This document shows, in pieces, positions 42,784-52,560 of a DNA stretch of 64,000 nt. Source of the DNA: Rhizobium sp. RCAM05350 (GTDB lineage: Bacteria > Pseudomonadota > Alphaproteobacteria > Rhizobiales > Rhizobiaceae); NCBI GenBank assembly GCA_024426085.1, contig CP087974.1:1550001-1614000 (forward strand), written 5' to 3'. A program made the translations under genes and the position numbers. Within the stretch, counting starts at the first letter, position 1. Every line of letters begins with the position of its first letter. A model generated the notes under the pieces. The model was not told where the DNA came from. It did not search any database and saw only the letters and a program-made list of their open reading frames with translations.

Positions 42784-45385
42784 TCAGAAGCCGCCAAGGC
42801 GCAGCTGCGAAAGACTGAACAACGTGTCGGCGCTGATCCCGCCACCGCCGCCGGAGAGGATCAGCTCGGCCCCGGAAATATCGACATTGTTCTCGACATC
42901 ATAAAGAGCGGTGAAGCGCAGAAGCAGTTTTTCCAGCTTTTCCGGATCCTGGAGATCCTGCACATCCAGCACACGGTTGATATAGGCGTATTGTATGTCG
43001 ACATCGGCGCTCGACATTGCCTCGGGGATGCTGAACGTCGTCTGGATGACCTGAAGCAAGGCGCTGTCGGCCAGAAGATCGTAGGCGGTATTGACGCCTG
43101 TTGCCTGACGGCGGAAATAGAGCGCTAGGCGAACACCGGCATTGTCTTCGCCTCTCTGTTGCTCGAGGGTCTGGTTGAGATAAAGATCCTCGGTCTCCAG
43201 CAGGCCGCGCTTGGTCTGTATACCAAGTTCCGGGCGGGCCAGATTGCCCTCACTGTCGAAATTGTAGGAGGAAACGAGCTCCTTGTAGATCGTCGTGTTC
43301 GGCTCTTTGTTGATGAAGCTGTTCGGGTCGTTGAAATCGGATTCTGAACATCTGGCGGACATAGTCGGTTGTCACCTCTTCCGGATCCAGTCCGGCCGCG
43401 ACAAGGATGAAGTCGACCATACGCCGGTTGGACAGAAGTTCGTCGAGCGTTTTGATCTTCCCGACTTCACCGCTGTAATATTTCGCCTCCGCAGTCGCCT
43501 TGGTCTTTTCATCCTCCGTGGCGAAACGGCTCTTTTCGATGACATAGGATTTTGCGGTGTTGAGAATTTCCGACTCGGCTTGCGCCAGCATCGGAACGCC
43601 TGCCGATCCATCTGCGTTGAAGTTGAAGGCCTTTGCCAATTGAAGGTAGCGATCATCCTTCAATGTATAGACATAGCTCTTCGGATCGGTGAGATCGCTC
43701 GTCAACACCTTCTTCAGCTTGCGCGCGGTGTCGTCCTCGTTTTCGAGGCCGACAGCGGTGAGCGCCAGTTTCATGATCTTGATATCGCCGAGCAGATCAT
43801 CGACATTCGAGACCACGCTCATCAGCGTCTTGAAGGAAGCAATCAGGCTTTCGTCGGCAGCTTCGTCGGCATCGTTGTAGCGCACCATGTAGTTGTCGGA
43901 AGTCAACTTGGTCTGCGCTGCGGTTTCGCTGTATCACCAGCCGCCAGCGTACCGTCCGTCTGGAAATTGAAGGCGGCTCTCAACGCCTTGTAGGCCGCGT
44001 TGTATTCGCCACCCTTGGTGTTCACGAAGCTCGTCGGGTCGTTTGGATCGCTTGTCAGAATGCTTTCGAGCGTCGTCACCGTTGTGCCGGACGGCAAGCC
44101 GAATGCAGTGAGGATGTAGGAATAGAGCCGGCTGTCACCTTTGATCTGCGCAACCGTGGTGATGGTCCCGATCGTATCCTCATAATAATCTTTGTGCAGC
44201 AGGGCGACCGATGTCGTCGCGCGGAGCCTTGTAGGAATAAACTTCCTTGGTTGCCTTTCGGCTGTCTGCCGCCTGTGCCGTTCCACCGGCGGGCACGGAG
44301 CCATCCGCCGCGAAATCGTACATCAGGGCCAGATCCTGGAAGACGGCAATCCGCGCGATCGTCGCGGAACTCTCCGTCTGCTTGGCCTGCAAATCGGTGG
44401 CGTAGAAGCTCACGCCTTTCATTGTCGCGAGCGAAGCCTGACGCTGGTCGATCTGCGCCTGAAGCGCGGCCCGCTCCGCATCGGTGAGATCGGGCTGGGC
44501 CATCTGTGTCTTGAGATCGGTGATTTCAGCCTGGACGCCGGCATAGGCGTCTATATTGCTGGTCATTTCCGGAAAAGCGGCGTCGATCGTGGCGATGTTT
44601 GTCTGCAGGGTGGTCTTTTCGGCCTGCAACGTCACTTTGTCTTCATCCGGTGTACTGGCATCCGCCAACAAGGCGTCGATCTTCGTAATGCGCGTCTGGG
44701 ACTGGACTCGGCTCGAGAGGGCGGAGAGCGCCTGTGTGGATGAAGCGTTGGTTGCCTGGGCGTCCGCCAGAGCCGGTGCAAATTGCGTATTGAAGTAGCT
44801 GTTCGGATCATCGAGATCGCTGACCAGCGCGCCGCGCACCTGTTCGTAATTGTAATATTTCTCGTCAACGCCGAAAACCCGAAACGTATAGGATCGTAAC
44901 CTGTCGTTTTGCAGGAGTTGATCCACGTTGGTAATCGTGTCCATCATTGTGTCGTAGTAGCGCGTCTCCTCGCCCATTTTTGAATCGATGTTGGAGATGG
45001 TCTGGTTATAGAGACCGATCAACGCGTCTTCCTGTGCATCACTCTGGACCACCTCGGTCGACTGCGAAAAACTGAACGCCATCGCGAATTCGCGGTAGCG
45101 TTCGTCGGTCAGCATATTGGCGTAGCTGCTGTCGTCGCTGAGGTCGCTTTCCATGACCTTACGCATGAAGGCCTTGGCGTAAGTCATGTCTTCCAGGCCA
45201 TGCGCCTTCATGGCATAGGAATAGAGCCGGTAGTCATCGAGGAACTCGTCGATCGACGTGATGTTACCGATGTTTTCCTTGTAATATTCGCTCTCGCGGG
45301 CAACCAGCGTCTGCTGCGACGTGCGCTGAAGGCTCGTCTTCATGTCGCGCGTGAGGAGGTTGTAGTCGATGTATGTGGAAACCAT
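42784..45385 (-). CDS. Large DUF1217-repeat protein; three apparent frameshifts
   Basis: The roughly 867-residue protein is built of at least five copies of a DUF1217-type unit. Each reads YY..xIGxIT(S/T)xDxxxxDxRLYSYxxxAxGL, a leucine-rich link, ES(D)LxDPxSYxN, and AFxFxxDG. A coiled-coil insert (about residues 235-330, many Gln/Thr/Ala) separates units two and three. DUF1217 proteins occur near rhizobial flagellar genes, but none are here. Defects are a missing CG near 44217, a missing G near 43925 and an extra A near 43350. There is no signal peptide, so export, if any, would be by another route such as the flagellar system. Confidence 0.75.
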
Positions 45386-45734
45386 TGCCGCTCTGCCGAT
45401 CGCCTGAAATTACCCGACGCTAAGGCGTCCGGATGGACGCAATGCCGCGCAGTGCGGCCATAATCAGCGGTACAATCGCTGGTCTTCCTTGTGCGTGGCT
45501 TTTCCTCAACCCGGCGGCGCGGGATCGAGGGGTCGGCAAAATGCTGCCAAATTTCTTCAGATTTGAGAAACCCTGCTGCGTTGGTCTTTGCTAACCATCA
45601 GGAAATGCAAAGTTTTTTAACTGCGATTTTTAAGTGGTCTCAAACGCGCCCCGCCTATCCTTGGCTCACAGAGGACGAAAAGTCCCGACGAGAAGACCGG
45701 GAACCGGCTCTCAAGGAAAACAAGGGCGATTGAA
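45386..45734. other. 349-base gap without a supported gene
   Basis: This is the divergent region between the DUF1217 gene and the next gene. The stretch 45560-45645 is AT-rich (AAAGTTTTTTAACTGCGATTTTTAAG) and probably carries promoters. A short frame at 45491-45733 has no ribosome site or recognisable product. Confidence 0.5.
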
Positions 45735-46301
45735 ATGCTGAAGACACTTTCCCAACCGGCTTGGGTTGAAACCACGCTGCGACTGGATCCCAAACGCTTC
45801 CCCCAGCAGGCAAGCTATACCTTGCACGGACAGTCCAGCAATGTCACCATAAGCTTGGACGAGCGCGGAGCGGTGCTGCGCAAGGTTCTGCCATCCAGCG
45901 GCCTACCGCTGTCGATCGCGCTGCCGGCACGCGCTTTCAAGGGTGTCGCAGCCCGCGCCATAGACCATGGAGACGGAGAAGTGACCGTGACGCTGGAACT
46001 GCATCATGACGATCCGGATCTCTGCATCCCGCTTCTGGTCGCCCACGATCTCTCTGACATTGCCGCCGACTGGCGCACCTGGTCGGAAGCCTACCGGATC
46101 CCGATGCTGATGGTCGAAGCCGACGGCGTCGCCCGCCCGCTGGAAGATCATCTCGGCGAAGTCCGTACCCACGATATCAAGCCGCGCCGCCGCCACTCGT
46201 TGTTCAACGACCGCCGCCCGCGCTTCCTGATGCGCCGTACGACCGGCAGCCTGGGTGTCCACATGAAGATCGACGGCCGCGAAATCATCGCCCGGAACTG
46301 A
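45735..46301 (+). CDS. Uncharacterised rhizobial protein (DUF6101-like)
   Basis: The 188-residue cytoplasmic-looking protein begins MLKTLSQPAWVETTLRLDPKRFP, has a beta-rich middle (VTVTLELHHDDPDLCIPLLVAHDLSDIAADWRTWSEAY) and a very basic C-terminal part (DIKPRRRHSLFNDRRPRFLMRR). It resembles a Rhizobiales-restricted family I believe is named DUF6101; no function is known to me. PilZ was considered because of the basic motif, but RxxxR plus D/NxSxxG is not present. An intrinsic terminator follows. Confidence 0.6.
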   Translation: MLKTLSQPAWVETTLRLDPKRFPQQASYTLHGQSSNVTISLDERGAVLRKVLPSSGLPLSIALPARAFKGVAARAIDHGDGEVTVTLELHHDDPDLCIPLLVAHDLSDIAADWRTWSEAYRIPMLMVEADGVARPLEDHLGEVRTHDIKPRRRHSLFNDRRPRFLMRRTTGSLGVHMKIDGREIIARN

Positions 46302-46340
46302 TTTTCGACACAATCTCCAAGCGTTCCTCCAGTGCAAAAG

Positions 46341-46368
46341 ACCGGCTGCCCCTGCGGCCGGTTTTTTG
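46341..46368 (+). terminator. Intrinsic terminator
   Basis: ACCGGC (46341-46346) pairs with GCCGGT (46357-46362), followed by six T. It is 40 bases past the upstream stop. Confidence 0.7.
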
Positions 46369-46470
46369 TTCTTGTTTTCAGACCTTTATTGAGCCTTTGG
46401 AATACCTTGGAAGCGCCTTTTTGATGCCACAGGCAGATAGCACATTGCCGGCACGAGAAGGAGACAGATC

Positions 46471-46563
46471 ATGCGCACATTCATCTTCGTGGCGGTTGCC
46501 GCCTTTTCCACCCGCTTTGCCAGGACGAGGAAGAACCGCGACGAAAAACTGAGCTGGGCGTAA
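46471..46563 (+). CDS. Possible 30-residue small protein with its own terminator
   Basis: ATG 46471 has a strong AAGGAGA ribosome site 9 bases upstream and reads 30 codons: a hydrophobic start (MRTFIFVAVAAFSTRFA), then a basic, polar tail (RTRKNRDEKLSWA). A perfect hairpin with six T follows at 46633. Isolated between two terminators, it looks like a monocistronic small gene. The product could be a one-pass membrane peptide; alternatively the transcript acts as a small RNA. No homologue is recalled with confidence. Confidence 0.5.
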   Translation: MRTFIFVAVAAFSTRFARTRKNRDEKLSWA

Positions 46564-46632
46564 CCAGTCAACAGCCCGGCGCCCTTGCGCTCCAAAGCGC
46601 GGCGCGGTGACGGTTTTACTGCGGTGGACCCT

Positions 46633-46660
46633 GCCCTCCGGCCATCCGGAGGGCTTTTTT
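46633..46660 (+). terminator. Intrinsic terminator of the small gene
   Basis: GCCCTCCGG (46633-46641) and CCGGAGGGC (46646-46654) form a perfect 9-bp stem with a 4-base loop, followed by six T. It points along the plus strand, and its T run touches the 3' end of the convergent ubiA. Confidence 0.88.
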
Positions 46661-47618
46661 ATGCAATCCGGACCAGCAGCGCAGCGCAAAGGCCGCCAAA
46701 GATGATCAGCCCCACCCTGTGATTGAACTTGAACAGGGCCAGGCACTGAACCGCGTCGTGAATATCAAGCACGAGGATCTGGTAAAACAGCATGACAGCT
46801 GCAATCAGCAGGCCGACATAGGCAAGCAGCCCTGCACCAGCGGTAGCAAATGATGCGAATAGCAGAAGTACCGTAAGCCCATAGAGGCCGAACAGCCATG
46901 GACGTGGGTGCTCGCCGAACCGCCGCGCCGTCGAGCGCACGCCGATCAGCTCGTCATCCTCCTTGTCCTGATAGGCATAGATCGTATCGTAGCCGACCGT
47001 CCAGGCGATGGCAGCGGCATAAAGCACGACCGAAGCCAGCCCAATCGTTCCGAACTCCGCCGACCAGCCCATGATCGCGCCCCAGGAAAAGGCAAGGCCG
47101 AGGAAGAATTGCGGCCAATCGGTAAACCGCTTGGCAAACGGATAGATGGCGACGAAGACCAGCGAGAAGACGCCGAGGAAAATGGAAAAACCGTTGAACT
47201 GCAACAGCACAATCAGACCGGCAAGCGCCTGCAACACCATGAAGATCTTGGCCTGCAACCGCGTGACGCGCCCGGACGGCAGCGGCCGCGAGCGCGTGCG
47301 CGCCACTTCCATATCGATGTCGTGATCGACGATATCGTTATAGGTGCAGCCGGCACCGCGCATGGCGACAGCGCCGATGAAAAACAGGATTAGGTGCCAG
47401 ACGAAGCGGCCGAGCGAAAAGGTGCCGAGCGAGGCCGCCGCATTGGCTGCCAGCGCCGCAGACCAGAAGCACGGCCACATCAGCAACTGCCAGCCGATCG
47501 GCCTGTCCCAGCGGGCAAGCTGCGCATAGGGCCAGAGCGGCCTTGGCAGGACGCGGTAAACCCAGTTGTTGGAGGGCGCATCGTGGACGCGCCCGGAATC
47601 GGCTGGACGTGTGTTCAT
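46659..47618 (-). CDS. ubiA: 4-hydroxybenzoate octaprenyltransferase
   Basis: Membrane prenyltransferase of ubiquinone synthesis that attaches the polyprenyl tail to 4-hydroxybenzoate. It has 319 residues and eight to nine hydrophobic segments. The two aspartate-rich motifs are present: NDIVDHDIDMEVARTRSRPLPSG (first) and YDTIYAYQDKEDDELIGVRSTA (second). RPIGWQLLMWPCFWSA near residue 40 is also typical. ATG 47618 fits the family N-terminus; the frame is open further upstream to 47759 without a credible start. The gene is intact. Confidence 0.93.
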   Translation of the reverse strand: MNTRPADSGRVHDAPSNNWVYRVLPRPLWPYAQLARWDRPIGWQLLMWPCFWSAALAANAAASLGTFSLGRFVWHLILFFIGAVAMRGAGCTYNDIVDHDIDMEVARTRSRPLPSGRVTRLQAKIFMVLQALAGLIVLLQFNGFSIFLGVFSLVFVAIYPFAKRFTDWPQFFLGLAFSWGAIMGWSAEFGTIGLASVVLYAAAIAWTVGYDTIYAYQDKEDDELIGVRSTARRFGEHPRPWLFGLYGLTVLLLFASFATAGAGLLAYVGLLIAAVMLFYQILVLDIHDAVQCLALFKFNHRVGLIIFGGLCAALLVRIA

Positions 47619-47685
47619 GCCGTTTGTTTGCAGCGCAAGCAGCCTCCGGTCAAGCCGACAGACCGCCGCACGGCAAAGCCGGCGC

Positions 47686-48495
47686 TCATTCCAGCGTGAA
47701 ATCGAAACGATAGGTGGCAGAAAGGCCGAACTGGAACTGGTTGCGGCTGCCGCCTTCATTGACGATGCTCAGATCCGCCGCCGGCCCCATCAGCCGCTTG
47801 TATTCGGCAAACGCGCTGGTTTCGAGTTTTTCGGTCGCCTGCCAGGTGATGGCGGCGCCTGCTCCGATGGAATTCAGGCCGCCTGACGGGGTATATTTCG
47901 AATAGCCGGACTTTGCCGCTTCCGATGAACTGACGCCGTAATAGGCAACGAAATAGTCGCTCGTGGCAGCCGACAGACGCGGGCCGGCGGAGACGCGGAC
48001 ATTGCTGCTGACATCGACGAAACCATCCGCAGCGACATCTGCGACGAGACCGTGATGGCTGCGGATGCCCTGACGCAGTTCCGCGCGGATACGCAGCCAG
48101 TCGGTCGGATAGACCTCGGCAAAGCCACCGAGTTCACCGCCGAAGCGGACGGGATCGAGACCCTTGAGATCGGACGAGGTATCCTCGTCGCGATCGAAGA
48201 TCAGCTTACCGACGACACCGGCGCGAAACGCGCCCTTGTCGACGAAGGCGAAAGCCGGATTGTCGTTGCGTGACGAAAACCGCACCGTGCTGCCGGCCCG
48301 GCCGAGCGAGATCAGCGGCGCGGCCTGAAACAGGCGATCAGAGGCGCCATCATATTTCGGACCGATAAAGCCGGTCGCGCCGACTTTCAGGTACCAGTCT
48401 CCGGACCAGAAATGCTGGCGCTCCTGAGCTTGGGCGGACATAGAAGCGGCGAAAAACAGCCCTGCAGAAAGGGCAAACAAGGATCGGCTGAACAC
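47686..48495 (-). CDS. MipA/OmpV family outer-membrane protein
   Basis: The 269-residue protein has a Sec signal (residues 1-23, LSAGLFFAASMSAQAQ) and a beta-barrel pattern of alternating hydrophobic strands. Family marks are WYLKVGATGFIGPKYDGASDRLFQAAPLIS near the start and a C-terminal FGLSATYRFDFTLE. MipA/OmpV proteins are outer-membrane scaffolds or porin-like barrels. It starts 68 bases before ubiA on the same strand, but a functional link is not evident. Confidence 0.85.
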   Translation of the reverse strand: MFSRSLFALSAGLFFAASMSAQAQERQHFWSGDWYLKVGATGFIGPKYDGASDRLFQAAPLISLGRAGSTVRFSSRNDNPAFAFVDKGAFRAGVVGKLIFDRDEDTSSDLKGLDPVRFGGELGGFAEVYPTDWLRIRAELRQGIRSHHGLVADVAADGFVDVSSNVRVSAGPRLSAATSDYFVAYYGVSSSEAAKSGYSKYTPSGGLNSIGAGAAITWQATEKLETSAFAEYKRLMGPAADLSIVNEGGSRNQFQFGLSATYRFDFTLE

Positions 48496-48742
48496 GTCGG
48501 AACTCCAGACACAAAAACGGTTCGTTCCGGGCCTTATAGGCTTCGGCTCCTACCATCTCGTTAACCAGAAAACTTCGGTCCTTCTTTTCCATAAGCGGCA
48601 ATCACCTCAATGGAATAGAAAATATTTACAACGGCTTAGACAAATCCATACGAGACGATTCTGCCAGAAAAATCCGGAGTTGCGTCACAGACTGCAGCAG
48701 ATCTGGAACGCGATTTCACTGGGAATCGTGCGAAACCGGATA

Positions 48743-49558
48743 TCAGGCCGACCACGATTTCAGATAGGTGCTGGGTGAACTCCCCAGCATCCGCCGGAAC
48801 ATCGTGGTGAAGGCGGCGATGTTTTCATAACCGGCATCGAGCGCAACATTGGTGATCGGCTCACCCTCGGCCAAACGCGGCAGCGACGCAAAGATGCAGG
48901 CTTGCTGGCGCCAGGTAACGAAACTGACACCGGTCTCGGCACGGAACAGCCGGGTAAAGGAACGGCGGCTCATGCCGAGATCGCGCGCCCAGTCGTCGAT
49001 CCCCGCATTTGCGTCGGGCGATTTCAGGAAATGCCGGCAGAGACGGCCAAGCCGCGCATCGCCCGGAAACGGCAGTCCGAGCGGTCGCTCGGGCAACTGA
49101 CCGATTTCGTCCAGCAGAAGTTCCATGATCAGCCGCTTGCGACGTGGAGTCAGCGGTTTTTCGTCGGATTGCACCAGTTCCTCGATGAGACTACCAGCAA
49201 GCGCCGTGACTTCGAGCACCCGCGGACCGTGCGCGCCTATGACCGACGGATCGACGTAGATGGAATGCATGTGCACTTCGCTGATCATCTCGCTGAAATG
49301 TTCGAGACCCGCCGGAATAAGCAGTCCATGACCGGGCGGTATCATCCAACGACCGCCGGCGGTGCTGACCAGCACCACACCCTGGCGGGCGCACCAGAGT
49401 TGCGTCTTGGTGTGGCTATGCGGCTGCCCCCGAAAGCCGGCGGGATAGACGCGCCCAAGTGCCAGGACGGGTTCCTCGGCGCTTTCGATCCAGGAAAGGC
49501 TGGCGGAATGCTCGTTATCGCCCTGGCTGTTCTGTCCGGTGAGATCGATTGTCCGCAT
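48743..49558 (-). CDS. AraC-family transcriptional regulator with cupin sensor
   Basis: The 271-residue protein has an N-terminal cupin-like domain (HSHTKTQLWCARQGVVLV, IPPGHGLLIPAGLEHF) and a C-terminal AraC helix-turn-helix pair (WARDLGMSRRSFTRLFRAETG, then NVALDAGYENIAAFTTMFRRMLGSSPSTY). It is divergent from an MFS transporter with 111 bases between starts, the classical local-regulator layout. ATG 49558 is preferred over 49645. The effector would bind the cupin. Confidence 0.87.
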   Translation of the reverse strand: MRTIDLTGQNSQGDNEHSASLSWIESAEEPVLALGRVYPAGFRGQPHSHTKTQLWCARQGVVLVSTAGGRWMIPPGHGLLIPAGLEHFSEMISEVHMHSIYVDPSVIGAHGPRVLEVTALAGSLIEELVQSDEKPLTPRRKRLIMELLLDEIGQLPERPLGLPFPGDARLGRLCRHFLKSPDANAGIDDWARDLGMSRRSFTRLFRAETGVSFVTWRQQACIFASLPRLAEGEPITNVALDAGYENIAAFTTMFRRMLGSSPSTYLKSWSA

Positions 49559-49669
49559 TTGGCCCACTCTCGAAATAATGCGACCAGAGCACAAAAGCAG
49601 GCCAGACTCAAGCGAGGTAGAGACAGCGGATATTCTTAGACTCAATACCCGTCGAGCGAGGAAGACAGC

Positions 49670-50869
49670 ATGGCGAGCATCTCATCAGATACAGGCATCA
49701 GCCCGGAAAAGACTGCGGTCTCCGTCATCGTGGCCGTCAGCTTCTGCCACATGCTGAACGATATCATGCAATCGCTGCTGACCTCGCTCTATCCGCTGCT
49801 GAAGGAAAACTATGCGCTCGATTTCGTGCAGATCGGCCTTCTGACCTTCGCCTTCCAGGTGACCGCATCGCTGCTGCAGCCCGCCGTTGGCGTCGTCACT
49901 GACCGCTGGCCGATGCCGTTCTCGCTGCCGGCTGCGATGCTGTCGACCTGCGCAGGGTTGATCACCCTTGCCAATGCCCACCATTTCTATGTCCTGGTCA
50001 TTGGCGCATGCCTGATCGGCATCGGCTCGGCGATCTTCCATCCCGAAGCATCGCGTGTCGCACGGCTTGCCTCTGGCGGACGCCATGGCCTTGCCCAGTC
50101 GCTGTTCCAGGTCGGCGGCAATACCGGCACGGCAATCGGGCCGTTGCTGGCCGCATTCATCGTCATTCCGCAGGGCCAGGGCAGCCTCAGCTGGTTTTCG
50201 GTCATCGCGCTGACCGGTTTCATGGTTCTGTCCTGGGTCAGCGTCTGGTACACCCGCCACCGCCGCAGTTCGGCCGGCCGCAAGCCTGTCAGCCGCACCC
50301 TGCCCTTGCCGCGCAATCAGGTCATCTGGACACTGATCGTTCTCGTCATCCTGACGGCGACGAAGAATGCCTATCTCTCCAGCCTCTCCAGCTATTTCAC
50401 CTTCTTCACCATCGAGAAGTTCGGCGTCGGCGTGCAGGAGGCGCAGATGCTGCTGTTTCTGTTCCTTGGCGCGTCGGCTGCAGGCGTGATCTTCGGCGGG
50501 CCGATCGGTGACCGTTTTGGCGCACGGTTCGTCATCTGGTTCTCGATCCTCGGCGTCATTCCCTTCGCGCTGCTTCTCCCCTACGCCAACCTGTTCTGGA
50601 CCGCGGCGCTGGTCATCATCATCGGCTTCATCTTCTCCTCGGCATTCTCGGCCATCGTGGTCTTTGCCCAGGAACTGGTGCCCGGCCGGGTCGGCCTGAT
50701 CGCCGGCATGTTCTTCGGCTTTGCCTTCGGCTTCGGCGGCATCGGCGCTGCGGTTCTCGGCGTCTTTGCAGACCGCAACGGTATCGAGTTCGTCTATACG
50801 CTCTGCTCGTACATGCCGCTGCTCGGCCTGCTGACGATCTTCCTGCCGAAGCTGCCCAGCCACCGGTAA
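49670..50869 (+). CDS. MFS transporter, Fsr (fosmidomycin-resistance)-like
   Basis: The 399-residue, 12-segment major-facilitator protein shows FCHMLNDIMQSLLTSLYPLLKENYALDFVQIGLLTF near the N-terminus, the pattern of Fsr-type exporters, and GSAIFHPEASRVARLASGGRHGLAQSLFQVGGNTGTAIGP. It is probably a drug or metabolite exporter controlled by the divergent AraC protein. Fosmidomycin inhibits the MEP pathway, whose first gene dxs is also in this window, but at 38 kb distance that link is coincidental. The gene is intact. Confidence 0.85.
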   Translation: MASISSDTGISPEKTAVSVIVAVSFCHMLNDIMQSLLTSLYPLLKENYALDFVQIGLLTFAFQVTASLLQPAVGVVTDRWPMPFSLPAAMLSTCAGLITLANAHHFYVLVIGACLIGIGSAIFHPEASRVARLASGGRHGLAQSLFQVGGNTGTAIGPLLAAFIVIPQGQGSLSWFSVIALTGFMVLSWVSVWYTRHRRSSAGRKPVSRTLPLPRNQVIWTLIVLVILTATKNAYLSSLSSYFTFFTIEKFGVGVQEAQMLLFLFLGASAAGVIFGGPIGDRFGARFVIWFSILGVIPFALLLPYANLFWTAALVIIIGFIFSSAFSAIVVFAQELVPGRVGLIAGMFFGFAFGFGGIGAAVLGVFADRNGIEFVYTLCSYMPLLGLLTIFLPKLPSHR

Positions 50870-50871
50870 GA

Positions 50872-51300
50872 TCAGAACGGTTTGAGGACGACCAAAAACA
50901 CGATTACCAACATCACCGCGAGCGTGAAAAGCCCGGAATACTTCAAGTATCCGGGCGGCTCGTGGGCCGGATCGGCCTGCAAGCGGCGCAGGCCCGCCGA
51001 CAGGTTTCCATGCAGCGCCGACAAGGCAATGACGAAAGCCAACTTGGCATGCAGCCAGGGCTGGCTGAACCAGTCGCCCTGAACCGCGATAACGATGCCG
51101 AAGACCCAGGCAAGCCCCATAGCCGGCGAGGTCACGCGGCTATCCCAACGCTTGAAGGCTGCGACAATCTCCGTTTCACGCTCGATACGCGGCCGTTTAG
51201 CGGAACACAGCCACAGCATCGCGGCCGACGACAGGACCATGCCACCCATCCAGGTGATGACGGCGGCAATATGCAGAGATTTGAAAAGCAGATAACTCAC
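50872..51300 (-). CDS. CopD-family membrane protein
   Basis: The 142-residue, four-segment membrane protein begins VSYLLFKSLHIAAVITWMGGMVL, with the histidine and tryptophan of the CopD/HemJ-like family, and has HAKLAFVIALSALHGNLSAGLRR in its second half. GTG 51300 has AGGAGGA 6 bases upstream and is clearly the start. The family includes copper-handling CopD and the protoporphyrinogen oxidase HemJ; too little is seen to choose. It is convergent with the MFS gene, 2 bases apart. Confidence 0.75.
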   Translation of the reverse strand: MSYLLFKSLHIAAVITWMGGMVLSSAAMLWLCSAKRPRIERETEIVAAFKRWDSRVTSPAMGLAWVFGIVIAVQGDWFSQPWLHAKLAFVIALSALHGNLSAGLRRLQADPAHEPPGYLKYSGLFTLAVMLVIVFLVVLKPF

Positions 51301-51515
51301 GGACGTTCCTCCTGAAACACGCCCATGATTGACATCAAATGTCCCGCATTTCGAGATGCGGCGGACTGCCGTGATGTCGCACCAAATCTTCGATGCAGGC
51401 ATTGCGCGATGTGCCTTGATATTTCAACCTAAATGCAACCCAGCGCATCCCATTGTAAGTATTCATCAAGCATTGCGCGCTAAGGTTCGCCCTGGGGACT
51501 ATCGGGGTCATTTCA

Positions 51516-52560
51516 ATGCGCAAAACGTTTGTTGCCGTTTCTGCTGCGCTTGCTGCGTCGTTCGCTGCTGCGCCTGCACACGTGGAAACGCTGAACCTGT
51601 TGATCTGGGAATCCTATATCGACCAGAAGATCCTCGATCGGTGGACCGAAAAGACCGGCGTTGCCGTGCACCAGGTCTATTACGACAGCGGCGATGCACG
51701 CGACGAGGTGCTTTCGGATCCCGGCAGCAATATCGACATTGCCGTCATCGGCGAAAACGGAGCCGGCCTGTTTGGCAAGCGCGGCGTGCTGGAGCCGCTG
51801 TCGGACAAGAACGTCGCATCGATGAAAGACTATAAGCCCGAGTGGACGTCCCGTTGTGCCGGCTATGCCATGCCCTATCTCTGGGGCACGATGGGCATCG
51901 TCTACCGCTCCGATATGGTGAAGACCACGCCCACGTCCTGGAACGACCTGATGTCACCGGATCCGGCCCTGAAAAAACATATCGCCATGTATGACGATCA
52001 CAACGAGGCCTTCGTTGCGCCGCTGGCCATGCTGGGAAAATCGATCAATGCCAATGACAACGAGACGCTGAAAGCCGCCTTTGAGGTCATGAAGAAGCAG
52101 GCCCCCTTCGTTCTCACCTATGATTATGTGATCACTTCGATCCAGAACCCTGATCACGGCAAGAACATCTACATGGCTTTGGCCTATAGCGGCGATCAGC
52201 ACGTGCTCAATGACAAGGCCGGCACGTCCGGCGTCTGGCGCTACGCGGTACCGAAGGAAGGCACCCTCTCCTGGCTCGACTGCATGGCGGTCACCGCCGC
52301 CTCGCCCCGCAAGGCGCTCGCATTGCAGCTGGTTGACTTCATCGGCTCGCCGCAAAGTGCTGCAGATAACGCCGAGGCACTGACGATGCCTACCGCCAGC
52401 GGAAAGGCGCTCGAACTGATCCCTGCAGAGATGCGATCCAACCAAGAAATATATCCGCCCTGCCGACATTCTGGCCAAGAGCCAGTACCAGAAGGAATTG
52501 TCGATCCAATCGATCCAGACGCGCCGCCGCATCATCAGCTCGATGGCAAACTTCCAGTGA
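51516..52560 (+). CDS. Periplasmic polyamine-type binding protein, NspS-like sensor partner; one apparent frameshift
   Basis: The roughly 347-residue protein is of the PotD/PotF extracellular-solute-binding family. It has a Sec signal (MRKTFVAVSAALAASFAAAPA), then LNLLIWESYIDQKILDRW and YYDSGDARDEVL (PotD-like ligand-pocket pattern), PYLWGTMGIVYRSDM, and an ending YPPADILAKSQYQKELSIQ. One extra C near 52451 (CCGCCCTG) disrupts the last 35 residues; corrected, it stops at 52560. No potABC transporter genes are adjacent. Its stop overlaps the start of a membrane GGDEF-EAL protein (GTGA). That arrangement is the Vibrio nspS-mbaA operon, in which the binding protein senses spermidine-type amines. 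A sensor role here is inferred. Confidence 0.82.

Noticed and set aside
45735..46301. PilZ c-di-GMP receptor
   Set aside because: The arginine-rich C-terminus is suggestive, but the RxxxR and D/NxSxxG motifs are not both present.
49685..50863. A 392-codon frame antisense to the MFS gene
   Set aside because: The highly charged low-complexity product (Asp/Glu/Arg/Gln) mirrors the hydrophobic codons of the transporter; it is not a real gene.
49670..50869. Functional link between the Fsr-like exporter and dxs
   Set aside because: They are 38 kb apart with no shared regulation visible; the substrate of the exporter is unknown.
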